A stretch of 64,000 nt of DNA. Source: Clostridiales bacterium. GTDB taxonomy: Bacteria; Bacillota; Clostridia; Saccharofermentanales; Saccharofermentanaceae. This document shows, in pieces, positions 37,981-47,451 of this stretch. The translations under genes were made by a program, and so were the position numbers. The stretch's first letter is position 1. The number at the start of each line of letters is the position of its first letter. The stretch covers positions 62,001 to 126,000 of the forward strand of contig JAFVDI010000003.1 of assembly GCA_017478485.1 (NCBI GenBank), in the 5' to 3' direction. Below the pieces are notes generated by a model. The model searched no databases. It was not told the DNA's origin and was given only the letters and a program-made list of their open reading frames with translations.

Positions 37981-38011
37981 TCAAAGGCTAAGGATTACTA
38001 AGCGGTTTACG

Positions 38012-38051
38012 AAGAGCAGTCTGTCATTATGTGACGGCTGCTCTCTTTTTT
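38012..38051 (+). terminator. Rho-independent terminator between rpmA and obgE
   Basis: Stem AGAGCAG-GTCA / TGAC-CTGCTCT with a five-base loop and T6. Its T run ends only 13 bases before the obgE ATG. Confidence 0.75.
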
Positions 38052-38063
38052 AAGGTATCAGAA

Positions 38064-39338
38064 ATGTTTATCGATCACGCGAAAATCTATGTAAAGGCGG
38101 GAGACGGCGGTGCCGGAGCCCTTAGTTTCCATACCGAGAAGTACATTACTAACGGCGGACCTGACGGCGGTGACGGCGGAAACGGCGGTAATGTCGTTTT
38201 CGTAGCCGCCAAGAATCTTACGAGCCTTCAGAATTTCCGTTTCAAGCATAAGTTTATTGCCGAAAACGGAGTAAAGGGCGGCAACCGCAAGATGTACGGA
38301 AGATGCGGCGAAGACCTTGAGATCGGCGTTCCCGTCGGTACCGTGATCAAAAATGCGGATACGGGAGCGGTTATCGCGGACTTTACCGAAGACGGCCAGA
38401 AGGTCGTTGTTGCTCACGGCGGAAAGGGCGGACTCGGAAACATGCACTATGCAAATTCCATCCGTCAGGCCCCTCAGTTTGCGACACCGGGTACCCCGGG
38501 CGAAGAAGTTAATCTATATGTTGAGTTAAAGCTCATCGCAGACTGCGGTCTTGTAGGATTCCCCAATGCCGGAAAGTCTACGCTCTTATCGGTTATCACG
38601 AGAGCAAAGCCGAAGATCGCCGACTATCCTTTTACGACTCTTGAACCTGTACTTGGAGTTGTTTCTAATGATGACTTCTCTTATGTCATTGCCGATATAC
38701 CGGGTATCATTGAGGATGCGCATCAGGGCGCAGGCCTTGGGCATGATTTCTTAAGGCACATTGAGCGTACACGACTTCTTGTCCATGTGGTTGATGTATC
38801 CGGAAGCGAGGGCAGGGAACCTATCGATGATTTCAATGCCATTAACCATGAGCTTAAGGAGTTCAGTGCTGAGCTTGCGGCAAGACCTCAGATCGTTGTA
38901 GCCAACAAATGTGATGCCGCTGAACCTGAGGCAGTTGAGAAATTCATAAGCGAAGTTAAGAAACTCGGTTATGAAGATGTTTTTGTCATCTCTGCGGCTG
39001 GACGTATCGGACTGAAAGAGCTTACCGACAAGATTACCGAGATGGTATCGAAACTTCCTCCCACGGTACTTCATGACATCATCAATTCGGATGAGAAGAC
39101 CTATAAGTTTGAAGAAGCCAAGAAGTACGATATTGAGATCGAAGGCAAAGTCTATGTGGTTAAGGGTGCCTGGATAAAGAAGATCTTTAACTCCACCAAC
39201 TTTGAAGATACGGAATCGACGAACTTCTTCCAGAGGACGCTCGAGGGCGCAGGAGTCTTTGAAGAACTGCGCAGACTGGGCATTAAGGAAGGCGATACGG
39301 TCAGGATAGAAGATCTTGAATTTGACTATTTTGATTAA
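38064..39338 (+). CDS. obgE: GTPase ObgE/CgtA
   Basis: 424 residues from the ATG at 38064 (MFIDHAKIYVKAGDGG). An in-frame GTG at 38031 lies inside the terminator stem and is unlikely as a start. Domains: the glycine-rich Obg fold (about 1-155, NGGPDGGDGGNGGNVVF), the G domain with P-loop GFPNAGKST, DIPGII and NKCD, then the C-terminal OCT domain. Obg acts in 50S assembly and stress control. The ribosome binding site is weak (AAGGT). Confidence 0.95.
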   Translation: MFIDHAKIYVKAGDGGAGALSFHTEKYITNGGPDGGDGGNGGNVVFVAAKNLTSLQNFRFKHKFIAENGVKGGNRKMYGRCGEDLEIGVPVGTVIKNADTGAVIADFTEDGQKVVVAHGGKGGLGNMHYANSIRQAPQFATPGTPGEEVNLYVELKLIADCGLVGFPNAGKSTLLSVITRAKPKIADYPFTTLEPVLGVVSNDDFSYVIADIPGIIEDAHQGAGLGHDFLRHIERTRLLVHVVDVSGSEGREPIDDFNAINHELKEFSAELAARPQIVVANKCDAAEPEAVEKFISEVKKLGYEDVFVISAAGRIGLKELTDKITEMVSKLPPTVLHDIINSDEKTYKFEEAKKYDIEIEGKVYVVKGAWIKKIFNSTNFEDTESTNFFQRTLEGAGVFEELRRLGIKEGDTVRIEDLEFDYFD

Positions 39339-39382
39339 ATTCAAAGCGCTAATTTACAAATTGTTAAAAATTCTGCTATGGT

Positions 39383-39485
39383 CACGCCTTGATGTTTCGT
39401 TACTATAATGCCATCAAGGTAGTCCTAAAGAGGTTTTGAGTTTGTGTTTGGAAAGGACCGCGGAAAATCCCGCGGTCCTTTTTTA
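39383..39485 (+). terminator. obgE terminator and an upstream hairpin
   Basis: The perfect stem GGACCGCGG / CCGCGGTCC with T6 lies at 39453-39485. About 60 bases before it lies another inverted repeat (CCTTGATG near 39387, CATCAAGG near 39411) with no T run. The rest of the 203-base gap between obgE and the DUF212 gene shows no reading frame I would support. Confidence 0.8.
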
Positions 39486-39541
39486 TTGTATTCTCCCTGT
39501 TTCATGTCGTAAAATAGTTTGCGGATAAGCAGGAGGGATTT

Positions 39542-40015
39542 ATGGAGATTCTCAGACAGATAATCAACAACAGAATACTTTGGGTAGGCGTTCTGTCATG
39601 GTTTATTGCCCAGATCTTTAAGACCATCAATAATGTAATAATCACAGGCAAGTTCAGCATAGAGCGGATGTGGGGGGACGGAGGAATGCCGAGCGGACAT
39701 TCTGCGACAGTTTCTTCTGTTGCGCTTGCATGCGGGCTTTACGAGGGCTTTTCTTCGCCTGTGTTCGCGGTTGCATTCATAGTGGCGATAATCGTCATGC
39801 ATGACGCTATGAACGTAAGGCTTCAGGCCGGTAAACAGGCTGCTTTGCTTAATGTAATGGCTGATACTTTCGAGAAGGTTACCGGAACTGATCTTCCCAA
39901 TGAGGAAAAACTCAAGGAACTCCTTGGACATACTCCTCTTCAGGTCATAGCCGGATGCTTGCTCGGACTTGCAGTCGCAGCTGTCAGTTATATCTTTTTC
40001 AGAGGTGGAACATGA
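39542..40015 (+). CDS. Divergent PAP2 (DUF212) family membrane protein
   Basis: 157 residues with three or four hydrophobic segments. The phosphatase-like signature is GGMPSGHSATVSSVALA, and a later HDAMNVRLQAGKQA follows, which matches DUF212 proteins such as B. subtilis YuiD. A phosphatase activity on lipid or isoprenoid phosphates is suggested by the fold but is not proven. AGGAGGG precedes the ATG. The stop overlaps the next start (ATGA). Confidence 0.9.
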   Translation: MEILRQIINNRILWVGVLSWFIAQIFKTINNVIITGKFSIERMWGDGGMPSGHSATVSSVALACGLYEGFSSPVFAVAFIVAIIVMHDAMNVRLQAGKQAALLNVMADTFEKVTGTDLPNEEKLKELLGHTPLQVIAGCLLGLAVAAVSYIFFRGGT

Positions 40016-40932
40016 TCTATACGCTTACACTTAATCCCGCGATCGATGCGAGTGCACATATCTCTGTTCCTTTCGCAAGGGGCGGACTTAACCGTATTAA
40101 CAGGATCAGGCGCGATCCCGGCGGAAAAGGCATCAATGTTTCAAAGACACTGAGAAATCTCGGAGAACCTACCTGCGCATGCTTCCTGTCCGGAGGCTCT
40201 GCAGGAAGGGTGCTTTACGATATGCTCGTGGAAGCTGACATACAGTGCGTCTGTGCTGAGATCGGAACTGGAAATACGCGAACCAATCTTAAGATAACAG
40301 ACTCTGAAGGCTACACGACCGAAATCAATGAAGAAGGTCCGGCTTTTGATTTCCAGGCAAGCGCCGCGATAAGGAAGAGGCTCCTTGAGATGGCAACTCC
40401 CCAGGATGTTGTCGTCATTTCCGGTAAGATACCGCCTTCAGCTCCTACGGATATCTACAGAACGATAATCAGGGAGATCTCTCACAGAGGCATCAGGGTC
40501 ATCCTCGATGCTTCGGGCGAGGCTCTCGAAAACGGACTCAGATCGATACCTTTTGCGGTTAAGCCAAATGCTGCGGAAGTAGGTATAAGCGAGGACGTTG
40601 AATCAGCGGTAAAAGTCTGCTCAAGGATCCTGACGGTAGGGACTTCGATCGCAATGGTGTCTCTTGGCGAAAAGGGCGCTGTATACTGCGACAGGAGCGG
40701 CGTAAGGATGTTTGCGGAAGGGATGAAGGTTGACGTCAAATGTACCACCGGCTGCGGTGATGCAATGACTGCGGGACTTGCTTACGGTATCGCAAACAAT
40801 CTCTCTCCTGAGGATACGGTTAAGATCGCATGTGCATGCGGAACTGCCGCAGCTCTTACTGATGGTACGCAGGCACCTTCAGCCGGGTCGATCGCAGGTT
40901 TTGAGGACAAGATAAGGATCATCCGCATTTAA
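40012..40932 (+). CDS. PfkB family hexose-phosphate kinase, 1-phosphofructokinase-like
   Basis: 306 residues starting MIYTLTLNPAIDASAHIS at the ATG coupled to the DUF212 stop; longer in-frame starts run back into that gene. The family marks are DPGGKGINVSKTLRNLG and the C-terminal anion-hole segment TTGCGDAMTAGLAYG. These are found in FruK and LacC-type kinases (fructose-1-P or tagatose-6-P). No fructose PTS genes are nearby, so the substrate is open. Confidence 0.88.
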   Translation: MIYTLTLNPAIDASAHISVPFARGGLNRINRIRRDPGGKGINVSKTLRNLGEPTCACFLSGGSAGRVLYDMLVEADIQCVCAEIGTGNTRTNLKITDSEGYTTEINEEGPAFDFQASAAIRKRLLEMATPQDVVVISGKIPPSAPTDIYRTIIREISHRGIRVILDASGEALENGLRSIPFAVKPNAAEVGISEDVESAVKVCSRILTVGTSIAMVSLGEKGAVYCDRSGVRMFAEGMKVDVKCTTGCGDAMTAGLAYGIANNLSPEDTVKIACACGTAAALTDGTQAPSAGSIAGFEDKIRIIRI

Positions 40933-40946
40933 ATTGCCTCATAATG

Positions 40947-40975
40947 TTGTAACGCCCGAACAATTGTTCTAAAAT
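40947..40975 (+). promoter_or_regulatory. uvrB promoter with an embedded LexA (SOS) box
   Basis: TTGTAA (40947-40952) and TAAAAT (40970-40975) are 17 bases apart. Between them lies CGAACAATTGTTCT (40957-40970). It matches the Gram-positive LexA box CGAAC-N4-GTTCG except for the last base. Binding there would block RNA polymerase. Confidence 0.7.
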
Positions 40976-40994
40976 GGCTCTATAGGAGTTCAAT

Positions 40995-43007
40995 ATGTTT
41001 AAACTTGTATCTGATTACAAACCTTCGGGCGACCAGCCGCAGGCAATAGACAAGATCGTAAAGGGTATTGAGAGCGGAATGCGCGGACAGACCCTTTTGG
41101 GCGTTACGGGTTCGGGCAAGACTTTCACAATGGCAAATGTCATTCAGCGGGTGCAGAGACCCACGCTGGTGCTTGCCCATAACAAGACGCTTGCAGGACA
41201 GCTCTATGCCGAATTCAAGGAACTGTTCCCCGAGAATGCCGTTGAGTATTTCATTTCTTATTACGATTATTATCAGCCGGAAGCTTATATAGCGGCTTCT
41301 GACACGTATATCGAGAAGGACTCTTCCGTCAATGAAGAGATCGACCGTATGCGCCATGAGGCAACGAAGTCTCTGCTTACACGCGATGACGTTATCATCG
41401 TTGCTTCTGTTTCCTGTATTTACGGTATCGGTGAGAAGAGTGATTACATGTCGCTTGTCTTAAACCTTGAGACAGGTCTTGAGATCTCCCCTGAGAATGT
41501 TATCGGTCAGCTGGTCAACATGCAGTACAACCGCAATGATTTTGCGTTGGAAAGAGGTGCGTTCAGAGTCAAGGGAGATACCATAGACATTTGGACGCCT
41601 GATTCTGAACATACTCTTACCAGGATAAGTTTCTTCGGTGACGAAATAGACAAGATAAGCTATGTGGACAGCGTAAGCGGAAGGACCGAATATACCAAGA
41701 ACTATATCGAGATATTTCCGGCATCTCATTACGCAACTGGAAGAGCCAAGCTCAACCGTGCGATTGAGACGATCGACATCGAACTTGAGGAGAGGCTTAA
41801 GGAACTCCGCGAACAGGGTGACATGATCGCAGCATACAGGCTCGAGCAGAGGACCAGATATGACATGGACATGCTGCGCGAGACAGGCTTCGTCAAAGGT
41901 ATCGAGAACTATTCGAGACATATTTCGGGAAGAGCTCCCGGAGAGCCTCCGTGCACGCTGTTGGATTTCTTCCCGGATGATTTTCTTATGTTCATTGATG
42001 AGTCGCATCAGACCATTCCTCAGGTCGGAGCCATGTATAACGGAGACAGATCGAGGAAAGAGATGCTTGTCAAATACGGATTCAGACTTCCGTCTGCTTT
42101 TGATAACCGCCCGCTGAAGTTTGCTGAGTTTGAGCAGAAGATGGGACAGACTGTCTTTGTAAGTGCAACTCCTGCTGACTATGAGAAAGAACACAGTGAG
42201 CAAGTCGTTGAACAGATGATAAGACCTACAGGTCTTCTTGATCCTGAGATATTTGTCCGTCCCGTTGAAGGACAGATCGAAGATATCCTTCATGAGCTTT
42301 CAGAGCAAAAGAAGCGCGGTGACAAGAGCCTTATCATGACGCTTACCAAGAAGATGTCGGAAGACCTTACGGAGTTCCTCGAGAAAGAGGGAATCAGGGT
42401 CACATATCTTCACTCTGACATCAAGGCTGTTGAGAGAATGCAGATACTGAATAAACTTCGTAATGACGAGGTTGATGTAATCGTAGGAATCAATCTCTTA
42501 AGGGAAGGTATCGATCTTCCTGAAGTTTCGCTCCTCATGATACTTGATGCTGATAAGGAAGGCTTCCTCAGATCAGAACGTTCGCTCATCCAGATAATCG
42601 GAAGGTGTGCGAGAAATGAGCGCGGCCGGGTAATACTCTATGCTGATGAAGTAACTGACTCTATGATGAACGCAGTCGGAGAGACTAACAGAAGACGTTC
42701 TATCCAGAAGGCTTACAATGAGGAGCACGGTATTGTTCCCAAGACCGTTAAGAAGGCAGTCCGCGATGTATTTGACATCGTTGCGGGAAGTGCCGAGAAG
42801 GTTTCTTCGAAGGCATCTTCAGGCAAGCGCGGCGGCATCGATCCGGCACGTCTCATTAACGAAGGCGTATCGGGCGGAAGTGCGGAAGAAAATGAGAAGA
42901 TGATCGCACAGCTTACAATAGAGATGACCAACGCTGCCAAGAATCTCGAATTCGAGAAAGCGGCTGAGATCAGGGATATCATTATCGAACTCAAGGGGAA
43001 GAAATAA
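40995..43007 (+). CDS. uvrB: Excinuclease ABC subunit UvrB
   Basis: 670 residues. Motifs in order: P-loop GVTGSGKTFTMANV, the beta-hairpin YYDYYQPEAYIAASDTYIEK, DESHQT, the helicase motifs around VGINLLREGIDLPEVSL and QIIGRCARNERG, and the C-terminal UVR helix pair (LEFEKAAEIRDII). It loads onto damage with UvrA and nicks with UvrC; uvrA and uvrC are not in the window. AGGAG precedes the ATG. The stop shares a base with the dnaE start (TAATG). Confidence 0.96.
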   Translation: MFKLVSDYKPSGDQPQAIDKIVKGIESGMRGQTLLGVTGSGKTFTMANVIQRVQRPTLVLAHNKTLAGQLYAEFKELFPENAVEYFISYYDYYQPEAYIAASDTYIEKDSSVNEEIDRMRHEATKSLLTRDDVIIVASVSCIYGIGEKSDYMSLVLNLETGLEISPENVIGQLVNMQYNRNDFALERGAFRVKGDTIDIWTPDSEHTLTRISFFGDEIDKISYVDSVSGRTEYTKNYIEIFPASHYATGRAKLNRAIETIDIELEERLKELREQGDMIAAYRLEQRTRYDMDMLRETGFVKGIENYSRHISGRAPGEPPCTLLDFFPDDFLMFIDESHQTIPQVGAMYNGDRSRKEMLVKYGFRLPSAFDNRPLKFAEFEQKMGQTVFVSATPADYEKEHSEQVVEQMIRPTGLLDPEIFVRPVEGQIEDILHELSEQKKRGDKSLIMTLTKKMSEDLTEFLEKEGIRVTYLHSDIKAVERMQILNKLRNDEVDVIVGINLLREGIDLPEVSLLMILDADKEGFLRSERSLIQIIGRCARNERGRVILYADEVTDSMMNAVGETNRRRSIQKAYNEEHGIVPKTVKKAVRDVFDIVAGSAEKVSSKASSGKRGGIDPARLINEGVSGGSAEENEKMIAQLTIEMTNAAKNLEFEKAAEIRDIIIELKGKK

Positions 43008-46000
43008 TGTCCGGTTTTTGCCATCTGCATCTTCATACCGAATACAGTCTCTTAGACGGTGCAATAAGGATCACCGAACTTGCCGAACGTCTGAAAGAGA
43101 TGGGCATGACTTCGTGCGCGATCACAGATCACGGCGTTATGTACGGTGCGGTGTCTTTTTACAAGACGATGCAAGCGGCAGGAATACATCCTGTAATAGG
43201 GTGTGAAGTCTATGTTGCACCGGGTTCGAGATTTGATAAGGATCCGAATTCATATCAGCACGAGAGGTATTATCATCACCTGATCCTTTTGGCCAAGAAC
43301 AACATCGGACTTGTTCATCTCAACAAGCTTGTCTCGGCAGGATTTACCGAAGGCTTCTACAGAAGACCGAGAATAGATGAGGAACTCCTTGAGAAATACC
43401 ATGAGGGACTTATCTGTCTTTCAGGATGTGTTGCGGGAAAACTCCCGTGCCTCATCCAATCAGGCGATCTTGACGGCGCTTTGAAGTGTGCGCAGAAGTA
43501 TGATTCTCTTTTCGGAAGGGGAAACTATTATCTTGAGATCCAGGCGAATACGACATCGGAGCAGGCAGTTGTCAATTCTGCCCTGATCAAGATGTCACGT
43601 GAGACCGGCATCCCGCTTGCCGCTACCAATGACTGCCATTATCTGAAGCAGGAAGATGCGGAAGCTCAGGATATTCTTTTGTGCATTTCAACTGCGGCGA
43701 GGATCGATGACGAGAACAGGATGAAGATGTCCTGCAATGAGTTCTATGTAAAATCCGAGACTGAGATGAGGCGGTTCTTCTCTGAAGTGCCGGATGCGAT
43801 CGAGAATACCGGTAAGATCGCGGAGATGTGCAATGCGGTTTATGATTTTGATACCATACATCTCCCTGTATACGAGGTTCCTGAAGGCTATGCGGGACAT
43901 GCCGAGTATCTGTCCGAACTGACCTACAAGGGCCTTGAAAGACGTTTCCAGGTTACTCCGCCTACCGGAGATCCTGAGGACTACCGCAAGAGAGCCGAGT
44001 ATGAGCTGTCTGTGATCAACAGCATGGGATATACGGACTATTATCTGATAGTCTGGGATTTCATCAATTATGCAAAAACGCATGAAGTAACCGTCGGTCC
44101 GGGAAGAGGTTCAGGCGCAGGCTCGCTTGTTGCTTATGCGATCGGAATAACCGACATCGATCCCATAAGATACGGACTCGTCTTTGAAAGATTCCTTAAT
44201 TCCGAACGTGTATCGATGCCGGACTTTGACGTTGATTTCAATGATGAAAGAAGACAGATCGCGATAGATTACGTTACTGAGAAATACGGCAGGGACAGGG
44301 TTGCCCATGTTATTACTTTCGGTACGCTTGCAGCCCGCCAGGCAGTAAAGGATGTCGCACGTGTCCTTAACATGCCGATCGCTCAGAGCAACAAGATCAC
44401 CAAGATGATCCCGTTCTCTCCGGGAATGACGCTCAAGCAGGCTCTCGAGATCAGCTCTGAATTCCGTGAATGCTATGAGACTGATGCCGAGGCGAAAAAG
44501 GTCGTTGACATGGCAATGCGCATAGAAGGCCTTCCGAGGAACTCGGGTACGCATGCCGCGGGCATTATCATTTCGGGCGCAGACATTACCGATATAGCAC
44601 CGTTTTCCGTCAATGACGATACCGTTGTGGTTCAGTTTGCCAAAGCAGATGTTGAGAGCATAGGTCTGCTTAAGTTTGACTTCCTTGGTCTTCGTACGCT
44701 TACGGTGCTTCAGGAGGCAAGGGATCTTGTCAAACAGAACTACGGTAAGGACATAGACCTGGAGAGGATCCCGCTGGATGATCCGAATATCTTCAAGATG
44801 ATAAGCAGAGGCGACACGGTCGGTGTGTTCCAGCTTGAAAGCCGCGGCATGACTTCGTTCATGAAACAGCTTGAGCCGGAGAGCCTCGAGGACATCATCG
44901 CCGGCATTTCGCTTTACAGACCGGGACCTATGGACCAGATCCCCAAGTATGTCGACTGCAAGCATAATCCTTCGCATATCACATATGATCACCCGCTTCT
45001 CGAGCCCATTCTCAATGTTACTTACGGCTGCGCGATCTATCAGGAACAGGTAATGCAGATCGTTAGAGATCTCGCCGGTTTTTCGATGGGTCAGTCTGAC
45101 AATATCCGCCGTGCGATGAGCAAGAAGAAAAAGTCCATCATGGAGAACTACAGACAGCTCTTCATGTATGGCGGAACCGATGACAAGGGAAGACAGATCG
45201 ACGGTGCCGTTAAACGCGGCGTGCCTGAGAATACTGCCGCCAAGATATTCGATGATGTAGCAGGGTTTGCGGGATATGCATTCAACAAGTCTCACGCCGC
45301 ATGTTATGCGGTAGTCGGTTACTGGACCGCTTATTTCAAGTACTATTATCCGACCGAGTTCATGGCGGCCAACATTAACTCGTTCAGGACGGAACTTGCA
45401 CAGGCATCCCATTACATCAGCTGCTGTGCGGACATGGGTATTGAAGTGCTGCCTCCTGATATCAATAAGAGCCGTGAGAAGTTCACTACCGAAGGCGACA
45501 GGAAGATAAGGTTCGGAATGTCCACCGTTAAGAATGTCGGTGAGAACGCCGTGCTCGATATCGTTGCTGACAGGGAGAAGAACGGACCTTATAAGACATT
45601 CGACGATTTCGTCGTCAGAGCGGCAAAGATAGGCGTTAAGCGGAATGTTGCGGAGGCTCTCATCCTTGCTTCCTGCATGGACAGTTTCGGTCTTACGAGG
45701 GCGCAGATGGTCGCTTGTGTGCAGACCGAGCTCGAGAAGCTTTCGCAGACCGCGAACAGGAACATTGAAGGTCAGCTGTCTTTGTTCGATCTCGGAGGTG
45801 ATGTCGGCAAGGATACTGGAATCTTCATTCCCGATATCGAAGAATATCCTCAGGAGACCAAACTCGGATACGAGAAGGAAATGGTAGGTATCTACATATC
45901 CGGAAATCCTTTGGCTCCATATCACGACGTGATCTCGAAGCTTGTTACTTTTGATACGGCTGAAGCGGAGAATATCGTTGAACTCTATGGCTCGGAGTAC

Positions 46001-46660
46001 CTTGACGATAACCGCGAGGTTGTAATGTGCGGAATGGTCACATCAAAAAAGACGAGCTATACAAAGAAAAAGACAATGATCGCCACCATTGGCTGCGAGG
46101 ATCTTACCGGCAGATTTGAGGTTATGCTTTACGGCAAGAGCTTCGATGCGTTTAACAGGATAGTAGAAAAGAACAAGCCATACATATTCATCGGCAGAAG
46201 GCAGATGCGCGAAGACAGCGGACTTACCATGTTTGCGGATGCCTGTTATCTTCTGAGCAACGACGGCGATGTCATAAGAACGGTCATGAATGACCGCGCT
46301 TATATCGCGGCAGTCAGAGAAGCAGGCGGTAAGGCTGATCAGGTTAAGAAGGCAGCTGAACCCGAAAAGCAGATACCGGCTGCAAGACCCGTTGCCGCTG
46401 CCGAGCCTGCAGCTTCTGATAAGGCGCCTCAGATCCTGAGGATAAACTATTCCGGTAGTCCGGGTTCAGAAGGCTTTAACCGCCTGCTGAATTTCCTGGC
46501 ATATTTCCACGGCGATCTTCCCGTAGAGGTTAGGTTTGTTTCTGACGGAAGCATCGCAAGGCTTGATCATGTATGCGATATAATGTTTGATGATATTGTA
46601 ATTGAAAAGCTGAATGAACTTGTCGGAGACGGAAACACGGAGATAATCCGGGAGGATTGA
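43007..46660 (+). CDS. dnaE: DNA polymerase III alpha subunit DnaE
   Basis: 1217 residues. The N-terminal PHP domain begins FCHLHLHTEYSLLDGAI. The palm has the catalytic Asp residues in PDFDVDFNDERR (about 406-410). The GPGRGSGAGSLVAYA and SHAACYAVVGYWTAYFK segments are typical, and an OB-fold region follows near residue 1000. The last 120 residues hold an Ala/Pro-rich linker and a small alpha/beta tail domain. In Firmicutes DnaE works beside PolC, extending primers and tolerating lesions. It is coupled to uvrB by TAATG. Confidence 0.95.
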   Translation: MSGFCHLHLHTEYSLLDGAIRITELAERLKEMGMTSCAITDHGVMYGAVSFYKTMQAAGIHPVIGCEVYVAPGSRFDKDPNSYQHERYYHHLILLAKNNIGLVHLNKLVSAGFTEGFYRRPRIDEELLEKYHEGLICLSGCVAGKLPCLIQSGDLDGALKCAQKYDSLFGRGNYYLEIQANTTSEQAVVNSALIKMSRETGIPLAATNDCHYLKQEDAEAQDILLCISTAARIDDENRMKMSCNEFYVKSETEMRRFFSEVPDAIENTGKIAEMCNAVYDFDTIHLPVYEVPEGYAGHAEYLSELTYKGLERRFQVTPPTGDPEDYRKRAEYELSVINSMGYTDYYLIVWDFINYAKTHEVTVGPGRGSGAGSLVAYAIGITDIDPIRYGLVFERFLNSERVSMPDFDVDFNDERRQIAIDYVTEKYGRDRVAHVITFGTLAARQAVKDVARVLNMPIAQSNKITKMIPFSPGMTLKQALEISSEFRECYETDAEAKKVVDMAMRIEGLPRNSGTHAAGIIISGADITDIAPFSVNDDTVVVQFAKADVESIGLLKFDFLGLRTLTVLQEARDLVKQNYGKDIDLERIPLDDPNIFKMISRGDTVGVFQLESRGMTSFMKQLEPESLEDIIAGISLYRPGPMDQIPKYVDCKHNPSHITYDHPLLEPILNVTYGCAIYQEQVMQIVRDLAGFSMGQSDNIRRAMSKKKKSIMENYRQLFMYGGTDDKGRQIDGAVKRGVPENTAAKIFDDVAGFAGYAFNKSHAACYAVVGYWTAYFKYYYPTEFMAANINSFRTELAQASHYISCCADMGIEVLPPDINKSREKFTTEGDRKIRFGMSTVKNVGENAVLDIVADREKNGPYKTFDDFVVRAAKIGVKRNVAEALILASCMDSFGLTRAQMVACVQTELEKLSQTANRNIEGQLSLFDLGGDVGKDTGIFIPDIEEYPQETKLGYEKEMVGIYISGNPLAPYHDVISKLVTFDTAEAENIVELYGSEYLDDNREVVMCGMVTSKKTSYTKKKTMIATIGCEDLTGRFEVMLYGKSFDAFNRIVEKNKPYIFIGRRQMREDSGLTMFADACYLLSNDGDVIRTVMNDRAYIAAVREAGGKADQVKKAAEPEKQIPAARPVAAAEPAASDKAPQILRINYSGSPGSEGFNRLLNFLAYFHGDLPVEVRFVSDGSIARLDHVCDIMFDDIVIEKLNELVGDGNTEIIRED

Positions 46661-46663
46661 GTT

Positions 46664-47413
46664 ATGGCTGAAGGTGATTACGCGAGACTGAATGAGATCA
46701 TCAGGGAATGCGAGCACATTGTGTTTTTCGGAGGCGCAGGCGTCTCCACGGAGAGCGGCATTCCGGATTTCAGGAGCAAGGACGGCCTTTATAATCAGCA
46801 CGATGTCAAATTTGACAGGTATTCACCCGAGTACCTCTTGAGCATTGATTGTCTGGAAGATCACCCGGATGTTTTCTATGAGTTCTACAGACAGAAACTC
46901 GATACCAAAGATATTATGCCCAACAGGGCTCACTATAAGCTTGCCGAAATGGAGAAGGCCGGAAAGCTCGATGGAATAATCACCCAGAATATCGACGGGC
47001 TTCATCAGCGTGCAGGTAGCAGGAATGTTCAGGAAATACACGGCTCCACGCTCCGCAATTACTGCAAGAAGTGCCATGAGCCTTATCCGGCTGATTTCAT
47101 TTTTAAGAGCGAGGGGCCTATCCCCAAATGTCCTAAATGCGGAGGAATGGTAAGGCCTGACGTTACTTTGTACGGCGAGGGACTGCCTCAAACTGCCTGG
47201 ATCGAGTCAAAAAGACTGATCTACCGCGCGGATTGTCTCATAATCGGAGGGACTTCGCTGGTCGTACAGCCTGCAGCCTCGCTTGCATATGATTTTCCGG
47301 GCAAATATCTGATAGTGATCAACAGGGATAAGACCTCTGCGGACAGGAATGCGGCGCTGGTATTCCACGAAAGTATAAGTAAAGTCCTAGATACCATCGA
47401 ACTTGGTGTATAA
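46664..47413 (+). CDS. cobB: NAD-dependent protein deacylase (sirtuin)
   Basis: 249 residues with the sirtuin marks FFGGAGVSTESGIPDFRS, ITQNIDGLHQRAGS and the catalytic His in QEIHGSTLRNYC. Four zinc Cys follow (CKKC, CPKC), then VRPDVTLYGEGLP. It removes acetyl or other acyl groups from lysines using NAD. GGGAGG precedes the ATG, and the gene starts only three bases after dnaE, so it is probably in the same transcript. Confidence 0.94.
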   Translation: MAEGDYARLNEIIRECEHIVFFGGAGVSTESGIPDFRSKDGLYNQHDVKFDRYSPEYLLSIDCLEDHPDVFYEFYRQKLDTKDIMPNRAHYKLAEMEKAGKLDGIITQNIDGLHQRAGSRNVQEIHGSTLRNYCKKCHEPYPADFIFKSEGPIPKCPKCGGMVRPDVTLYGEGLPQTAWIESKRLIYRADCLIIGGTSLVVQPAASLAYDFPGKYLIVINRDKTSADRNAALVFHESISKVLDTIELGV

Positions 47414-47451
47414 TCTAGTTTGTTATTTTTGAATTTTCGGAGGACTTTTTT

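Noticed and set aside
38031..38063. GTG 38031 as the obgE start
   Set aside because: It lies in the terminator stem, and the Obg fold begins at the ATG at 38064.
39345..39360. A fourth FabT-like site near the obgE stop
   Set aside because: The TTTGA and TCAAA halves are six bases apart instead of three and overlap coding sequence.
44111..45925. A 604-residue minus-strand frame inside dnaE
   Set aside because: It mirrors conserved DnaE coding sequence, has no recognisable domain, and follows the codon bias of the plus strand.
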